Source: Paenibacillus catalpae (lineage in GTDB: Bacteria; Bacillota; Bacilli; Paenibacillales; Paenibacillaceae). From it: 55,767 nucleotides of DNA. The translations under genes were made by a program, and so were the position numbers. The notes under the pieces were generated by a model. It made no database searches and was not told where the DNA came from. It saw only the letters and a program-made list of their open reading frames with translations. Of this stretch, positions 50,910 to 55,767 are shown piece after piece. The DNA lies in NCBI RefSeq assembly GCF_900112695.1, contig NZ_FOMT01000011.1, positions 1 to 55,767 on the forward strand. Reading direction: 5' to 3'. Every line of letters starts with the position of its first letter. Position 1 is the first letter of the stretch.

Positions 50910-52448
50910 TCACAGCAGCTCCTTATAATCGCCCGGCACCATCCCGACATGCTTCTTGAACTGCTTGTAGAAGTAGCCTGTCTCCCAGTACCCGACCTGT
51001 CTTGCGATCTCGTTCACCTTGAGCCGGCTGTCCGCCAGCAGTTCCTTCGCTTTGTCGATACGAAATTTGTTCAGGTAGTCCGTAAACGTATCACCCGTCT
51101 GCTTATGAAAAAGCTGCCCAAGGTAATTGGGGTGAATGTGGAACTGCAGTCCGAGCAACTTGAGCGTCAGCGCCTCCGCGTAGTGCTCATGGATGTAGCG
51201 CAGCGCCAGCCTGATGACGGGACTCATGTCTTCCCCGGAGAACGAATCGGCCGCGAAGAAGGCAGCCGACCGTACGGCTTTCTCCACGCCCTCGAGCGTT
51301 GCCGCGCTCACCGCTTGGTCGAGCGCGCCTTGGAACACCTCCGCGGCATCCGTGCGTCCGAGCTTGTCGACTTCGATCTTCATCAGGATCATGAGCTCGA
51401 TGGCAGCACCTTTTGCCCGGACGGGATCCAAGCTCTCAGCTATCCGTATAGCCGCGAAATCGCGTTCGATAACCTCCGCGAGCTCGTCCTTATCCTTGGC
51501 GAGGATGGGCTTGGCATACGCCTCCCATTCGAACAATCCTGAAGGAAGAGCCGCCGTTTCAGCGGAAATGTCCGCATAATCGAGCAAATGCCGATCATGA
51601 CGCACCAGGAAAAACTGCTGCGCTTTGCGAGCCTCTGCGTAGCTTGCGGCGGCACCTTCCGTCGCCACGATTCCGCCGAGAGCGATGCGCGGGCCAAGCT
51701 GCCTGTTTTCCCATTTGTCCGCCACTCTTTCCAAGGCTTCCGTCATCTTAGCTTGATTCCGTTCGTCCCCGTTTATGCAGCAGGCGGCGACCAGCTCGCC
51801 CTCGTCGTTAAGGAAGGGAACAAGCGACAGGCCGTTCGTCTCCTCGGCGAGAAGATCCGCGATGCAGTCGTCCGGGTCGTAACCGGCGGCACCTTGCTCC
51901 GGGCGAAAACAGATGATCGCCAGCGCTACATACGGCTTCGAGAGATCGATGCCGAGGAGTGCCGTCCGCTCCGTCAGCTCGGGCAACGCGATCCGCCCGT
52001 TTACCCATCGGGTCATGACGTTATCTCGCAGAATGCCGATCTCGTCTTCCCCAAACGCCTGCGCCGGCTTGTCCGCCTCCAGCTTCCGTACCGTATCTGA
52101 GAGGGTCGCCTCCAGCTCCTCAAAGTTAATCGGTTTTAACAGGTAATTCTCGATGCCAAGGCGCATGCCTTCCTTCAGATAATCGAATTCGTTGTACCCG
52201 CTAAGGATGATTGCCTTCAATTGCGGCTGCAGCTCCCGCGCCTTGCGGATCAATTCGAGTCCGGTCATGATCGGCATGGAGATGTCGGTGATGAGCAGGT
52301 CAACCCCGAGCTCGCGCAGTCGCTCCAACGCTTCCTCGCCGTCTTCGGCGCTGCCGACGACCTCCAGGCCGAAGGCGGACCAATCGACGGCGTCGCTCAA
52401 ACCTTCCGTGATAAACGGCTCGTCGTCCACGAGCAATACTTTATACAT
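50910..52448 (-). CDS. Response regulator, YesN/AraC type
   Basis: A 512-residue two-component regulator. The receiver domain (1-120) has the acidic pair Asp9-Asp10, the phospho-acceptor Asp55 in LLITDISMP and Lys in YLLKPINF. A middle region of about 270 residues is of the YesN type. The C-terminal AraC/XylS domain (about 410-512) has two helix-turn-helix units, the second ending RLKVNEIARQVGYWETGYFYKQFKKHVGMVPGDYKELL. It overlaps the kinase gene by 8 bases with AGGAGG before its ATG. It probably activates the adjacent transport promoter. Confidence 0.92.
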   Translation of the reverse strand: MYKVLLVDDEPFITEGLSDAVDWSAFGLEVVGSAEDGEEALERLRELGVDLLITDISMPIMTGLELIRKARELQPQLKAIILSGYNEFDYLKEGMRLGIENYLLKPINFEELEATLSDTVRKLEADKPAQAFGEDEIGILRDNVMTRWVNGRIALPELTERTALLGIDLSKPYVALAIICFRPEQGAAGYDPDDCIADLLAEETNGLSLVPFLNDEGELVAACCINGDERNQAKMTEALERVADKWENRQLGPRIALGGIVATEGAAASYAEARKAQQFFLVRHDRHLLDYADISAETAALPSGLFEWEAYAKPILAKDKDELAEVIERDFAAIRIAESLDPVRAKGAAIELMILMKIEVDKLGRTDAAEVFQGALDQAVSAATLEGVEKAVRSAAFFAADSFSGEDMSPVIRLALRYIHEHYAEALTLKLLGLQFHIHPNYLGQLFHKQTGDTFTDYLNKFRIDKAKELLADSRLKVNEIARQVGYWETGYFYKQFKKHVGMVPGDYKELL

Positions 52449-54270
52449 CGCCAGCTTCCTCCTGTTGTTCGGCCGCGGGCCAGATCACCGTCACCGATGT
52501 CCCTTTCCCCGGCGTGCTTTCAATGTTTAACCCATAGCCGGGTCCGTGCACCAGTTCGATCCGCTCGTGCACGCTGCGTAGTCCGAAGGACTGCTGTTCC
52601 TCGGTTTCCGGCATCTTCAGCCGGCGCATGATGAACGCGAGCTGCTCCGGTTCGATGCCTTTGCCGTTATCGCGTATCCGGACCCGGATCAGGCCGTGCT
52701 CTTGCACAGCTTCAATATTCAGGCGGTTGTTCTTGCGCCTGGAATCCATCCCGTGCACGATATAGTTTTCCACGATTGGCTGCAGCAGCAGCTTTGCAAT
52801 CGGAACCCGCAGCAGCTCTTGGTCGCATTCCACCTCGTAGGCGAATTTATCTTTGTAACGGATCCGAAACAGCTCCAAATACAGCCTGCACATCTCGAGC
52901 TCCTCGCCCAGGGTGTTCTCGGCCTTCGCGCTGACGGAGTTGCGGAACAGCGCCGCGAGGCTGTAGATCATCTCGCCCACGTCGACCGCGCCCTGCGACA
53001 TCGCCCGCATTCGGATGACCTCCAGCGTGTTGTAGAGAAAATGCGGGTTTACCCTGGCCTGCAGGGCGGCAAGTTCCGTCTGTTTATGCCGTATCTCCGC
53101 CTTGTATTCCCGGTCTATATGCCGGCCCAGCTCGTCGAGCATCTCGTTGAAGCTCTGGGAGATCTGCCCGAGCTCATCCTCGCGGGCGTCCTGCAGGCGG
53201 GCGGTGAAGTTGCCCCCCTCCACCTTCCGCATGAAGTGCACGATCCGGTTCGTCCGCCGCGAAATATTGACGATCAGGATGGACGGAATGATCACCGCGA
53301 CGACGATGCAGATCGAACTGATCAGAATGATCGTCCGCTTGAGGCCCGCGTACGCCTCGGCCATCGCGCTCTTGGGCGTAATGCCGACGACGAAATAGCC
53401 GGCTTTGTTCTGCGTCAGCGTGGAGATGTACGACGGCTCGTCGAGCGCCTCGGATTCCTTAAGAGAGCCGATTTGCTTCATGTACGGGAAGATCTGTCCG
53501 TAGTATCGGTTCGCGGAATCGGACAACACCTGTCCGTCCTGAGACAGCACCAGGATCTCGCCCTTAAGCGGGGTCCGCTGCTGGTCCAGCGACCGGTTTA
53601 CCATGCCGGAATCGAAATATACGAGCAGCTGTCCGATGTTCTTAAGCGTATTCTTATCGTTTACCTGGACGCGCATGGAATACAGCTGCGAGTTCCATTG
53701 ACCGATAAGCCCGCGAATCCAGATGTTCGGCGTCGCCGCCACGGGCCCTTCCGCTGCCATGATCTCGGGAATGTACGAGCGGGTTGGATTGGTCTTGTAC
53801 AGCCGTCGCGGACCGTTCCGATTAAAGGCATACAACTGCTGCATGTCCGTGCTGTACAGCAGCATGTTCTGGATGTCGGGATCGGCATCCATCCGGTCCG
53901 CGAGATAGCTCAGGATATCGACCGCGCTCTCGTTACCGCCCGCGTAGTTCTGGTCGAGCATGTACTGCGCGTATTCGCTGTAGGAATGCCGGAGAAAGTA
54001 GGACGCGTTGCTCGCGAGCAGGCTGTTGCGGTAGATGTCCTGCACCGTGTTCTGCACCCAGTCGTACTTCTGTTCCATATAGCGGTTCACCCGTTCCATC
54101 GCCTGCTTCTGGTTGTTCAGCTCGCTGTTCACGATGGAATCGGATATGAGACCGAAGAGCAGGTACGAGAGCGTGATGATCGTCAAATGCACGATGACCG
54201 CAAAGACGAGAATGACTTTGACGAACAGGTTGTTCTGTATATAGTTGCGGTAGATTTTCCGGAATCTCAA
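52441..54270 (-). CDS. Sensor histidine kinase, YesM type
   Basis: A 609-residue membrane kinase. The first transmembrane helix is at about 15-42, an extracellular sensor domain of about 250 residues follows, and the second helix lies near 308-330. Then come a HAMP domain (RRTNRIVHFMRKVEGGNFTARLQDAREDELGQISQSFNEMLDELG), the His-kinase motif ALQARVNPHFLYNTLEVIRM with its phospho-accepting His, and an ATPase domain (RIRDNGKGIEP, GKGTSVTVIW). YesM/YesN pairs typically sense extracellular oligosaccharides or stress signals and control neighbouring sugar transporters. Start is TTG with GAGAGGG before it. Confidence 0.92.
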   Translation of the reverse strand: MRFRKIYRNYIQNNLFVKVILVFAVIVHLTIITLSYLLFGLISDSIVNSELNNQKQAMERVNRYMEQKYDWVQNTVQDIYRNSLLASNASYFLRHSYSEYAQYMLDQNYAGGNESAVDILSYLADRMDADPDIQNMLLYSTDMQQLYAFNRNGPRRLYKTNPTRSYIPEIMAAEGPVAATPNIWIRGLIGQWNSQLYSMRVQVNDKNTLKNIGQLLVYFDSGMVNRSLDQQRTPLKGEILVLSQDGQVLSDSANRYYGQIFPYMKQIGSLKESEALDEPSYISTLTQNKAGYFVVGITPKSAMAEAYAGLKRTIILISSICIVVAVIIPSILIVNISRRTNRIVHFMRKVEGGNFTARLQDAREDELGQISQSFNEMLDELGRHIDREYKAEIRHKQTELAALQARVNPHFLYNTLEVIRMRAMSQGAVDVGEMIYSLAALFRNSVSAKAENTLGEELEMCRLYLELFRIRYKDKFAYEVECDQELLRVPIAKLLLQPIVENYIVHGMDSRRKNNRLNIEAVQEHGLIRVRIRDNGKGIEPEQLAFIMRRLKMPETEEQQSFGLRSVHERIELVHGPGYGLNIESTPGKGTSVTVIWPAAEQQEEAGDV

Positions 54271-54412
54271 GCGCCCGTGCCCTCTCTCGTCGATAGTTAG
54301 GATTTGCCGCCATTATAACATTAAGGGCGGAGCCGCGCCTATTCGGAGGTCTATATGAACAAGGATTAGACTACTCCAATAATAATATTTCAAATAATAG
54401 GCGGTTTTGATG

Positions 54413-54466
54413 CCCCTCGACTCCCCAAGTAAAGCCACTACCGCATGAGGTAATGGATTTTTGCTT
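54413..54466 (+). repeat. ssrA-end direct repeat, right copy (candidate attachment site)
   Basis: CCCCTCGACTCCC-CA resembles the tmRNA 3' end (CCCCTCGCCTCCACCA), and the following terminator hairpin is the same as that after ssrA except for single-base changes (AAAG for AAAT, GGTAATGG for GGTAGTGG). No other tmRNA sequence lies upstream, so this is a fragment, not a second gene. Confidence 0.85.
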
Positions 54467-54499
54467 TATAAGCGTATTACAGAGAAATGCAAACACGAG

Positions 54500-54535
54500 A
54501 AAGAGCCCCATCCCTAGAGGGAGGAGCTCTTTTTC
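54500..54535. terminator. Terminator of the collagen-like gene
   Basis: AAAGAGC and GCTCTTT pair with an inner TCCCTAGAGGGA stem and have T-rich sequence on both sides; it ends 9 bases from the stop codon of the gene at 54544. Confidence 0.75.
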
Positions 54536-54543
54536 TTGTTTGG

Positions 54544-54891
54544 TTAGACGCATGTGAAGGATTGGATGGACTGTAAGCTCAGCCCCGTATACATCCAAAA
54601 CCTTCCGTTCCACTGAAAACCCGCAACTGATGTGCGCCCTAAGAAAATCGGGAAAAACCAGAATTGATTTCCATTCACGAGCCAAATGTACGTATTTCTA
54701 AACAAGCAGCGGGAAATTGCTCCAGGGTCAACAGCAAAGGGCGAGACCGAAGGTTGTTGAGGGATGAATCCCGGCGGAGGTGAACTGGGTGCCATCGGCT
54801 GCCCCGATTGTCCCGGAGGTCCCGGAGGAGGCCCCGGAGGTCCCGGCTGTCCAGGAAATCCTGGGGGTCCAAAAGGTGGAAAAAATGACAT
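54544..54891 (-). CDS. Small collagen-like protein with conserved aromatic C-terminal domain
   Basis: A 115-residue protein. Residues 5-35 are Pro/Gly triplets of collagen-like type (GPPGFPGQPGPPGPPPGPPG). The C-terminal 60 residues are rich in Trp, Phe and Tyr (LFRNTYIWLVNGNQFWFFP, GFQWNGRFWMYTGLSLQSIQSF). I recall similar short Pro/Gly-rich proteins with this kind of aromatic tail in spore-forming Bacilli, with no firm function; a spore or surface role is only a guess. AAGGAG lies 10 bases before the ATG. It stands alone between the island end and the rRNA operon. Confidence 0.75.
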   Translation of the reverse strand: MSFFPPFGPPGFPGQPGPPGPPPGPPGQSGQPMAPSSPPPGFIPQQPSVSPFAVDPGAISRCLFRNTYIWLVNGNQFWFFPIFLGRTSVAGFQWNGRFWMYTGLSLQSIQSFTCV

Positions 54892-55288
54892 GATCTTGTC
54901 ACTCCTTATTTGATGGGCTAAAACAGTGTATGTAAGAGCGGAGATAAGGGGATGGGCGTATCCAACATTCTTTTTTAGCTTCTCGAAATGTAGGTTGCCG
55001 TGCTCTCCTCTCGAATGGATGGATGGATGGAGGTTGGCAGGTTCTTTAATGGAAAAGAGCTGCGTCCTGTTTTTAAAGGATTACATTCGACCTTACGCAT
55101 CTTCCGGCCCGAATTGGTTATATAATTTAGGCGACTTTGGTTTTGCACAGCCGGAGCCCGCCTTCAAATGACCTTAATTATTTGTACACTATAATGAAGC
55201 AAATATTGAAAGATTGATTTCAGAGAGACACGAATTGGTTTTTGGTTAGACATATTCGAAAGCAATATCAGTTTTTTTGAAATAATGC
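54892..55288. other. Spacer before the rRNA operon
   Basis: No convincing gene was found. A short GGAT tandem run (near 55017-55030) is present. An open frame at 54926-55171 has no ribosome binding site or family-like sequence. Confidence 0.5.
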
Positions 55289-55318
55289 TTGCCAATCGCA
55301 TTTGAATTATGATATATT
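55289..55318 (+). promoter_or_regulatory. rRNA operon promoter P1
   Basis: TTGCCA (55289-55294), an 18-base spacer and TATATT (55313-55318). Confidence 0.6.
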
Positions 55319-55405
55319 CTAATTCCGGCCGAGAGAGACACACGGTTGGGACGAAAAGCTGAATATCATCAGTTGATAGAAATTGAAATGGATGAGAAAT
55401 AAAGC

Positions 55406-55435
55406 TTGACACCAAATTCGATAACGTGATAAGAT
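55406..55435 (+). promoter_or_regulatory. rRNA operon promoter P2
   Basis: TTGACA (55406-55411), an 18-base spacer and TAAGAT (55430-55435). It is followed by the antitermination/processing leader typical of Bacillales (TTGTTCTTTGAAAACTGAAC near 55457). Confidence 0.75.
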
Positions 55436-55550
55436 ATGCAGCGTTGTTGAAACAAATTGTTCTTTGAAAACTGAACAACGAGCAAAACTGCCCCGTTAGA
55501 AATAACGGAAAAAGCGAAAAAACAAGTTTGAGCAAGTCAAACAGAACCAT

Positions 55551-55767
<217 letters not shown>

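Larger units (their letters stand above)
39019..54466. mobile_element. Candidate integrative island at the ssrA 3' end carrying a mannoside-utilisation cluster
   Basis: A 15.4-kb block is bounded by direct repeats of the ssrA 3' end. All nine genes are on the minus strand, opposite to the neighbours. G+C is visibly higher: sampled lines reach about 63% against roughly 50% in the glycolytic genes. The 3' end of tmRNA is a well-known integration site of tyrosine-recombinase elements. No integrase, excisionase or transfer gene is present, so if it was an element it has decayed to cargo. Confidence 0.55.

Noticed and set aside
54409..54470. A second, truncated tmRNA gene
   Set aside because: Only the last few bases and the terminator are present. 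There is no tag frame, pseudoknot or 5' domain upstream, so it is an end fragment used as a repeat, not an RNA gene.
54926..55171. An 81-codon plus-strand open frame before the rRNA promoters
   Set aside because: There is no ribosome binding site at its start, no recognisable domain, and it contains the GGAT tandem run.

Overview
The window is a chromosomal segment of a Paenibacillus-like Firmicute (Bacillales). Three things point there. The core gene order follows Bacillus subtilis closely: hprK-lgt-ppaX-yvoF-his operon-TPR gene-trxB, then rapZ-yvcK-whiA-HPr/Crh-clpP, then cggR-gapA-pgk-tpi-gpmI-eno-secG-rnr-smpB-ssrA. The promoters and ribosome binding sites are SigA/Gram-positive in type. 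A 16S rRNA gene of Bacillales character begins at the right edge. Genus-level assignment is inference; no database was searched.

Layout. (1) 1-4.4 kb: tRNA-Lys, an FMN reductase, a TagO/WecA-type transferase, a PucR-type regulator and the shared sugar-ABC ATPase MsmX/UgpC. (2) 4.4-6.4 kb: an ECF sigma factor with a membrane anti-sigma partner. (3) 6.5-9.7 kb: hprK-lgt-ppaX-yvoF. (4) 9.8-17.8 kb: histidine operon hisZGDBHF-IE-J, in which hisA is missing from its usual place, followed by a divergent prs paralogue. (5) 17.9-26.4 kb: TPR protein, trxB, ROK glucokinase, rapZ-yvcK-whiA, an HPr protein at the crh locus, divergently placed clpP with a CtsR operator, and tRNA-Arg. (6) 26.5-33.9 kb: central glycolytic operon under CggR. 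(7) 34-39 kb: secG, RNase R, cold-shock protein, smpB and tmRNA (ssrA), the trans-translation/RNA-decay cluster. (8) 39.0-54.5 kb: a visibly more GC-rich accessory block, all genes on the minus strand, bounded by two copies of the ssrA 3' end plus its terminator. It encodes a YesM/YesN-type two-component system, a lipoprotein sugar-binding protein, two CUT1 permeases, a GH125 exo-alpha-mannosidase, a large clan GH-A-like glycosidase and a GH38 alpha-mannosidase. (9) 54.5 kb to the end: a small collagen-like protein, two rrn promoters and the start of 16S rRNA.

How the parts may work together. Sugar metabolism links the window: HPr kinase, HPr, the glycolytic regulator CggR, glucokinase and the whole lower glycolytic pathway lie together. 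The accessory mannoside block has its own sensing, uptake and hydrolysis genes but no ATPase, so it would need the MsmX-type ATPase encoded 43 kb away in the same window. The most interesting signals are the ssrA-end duplication that marks the mannoside block as a probable old integrative island; the 1050-residue glycosidase inside it; the missing hisA; a strong terminator-like hairpin in the csp leader; a long palindromic element before trxB; and a hairpin repeat present three times.
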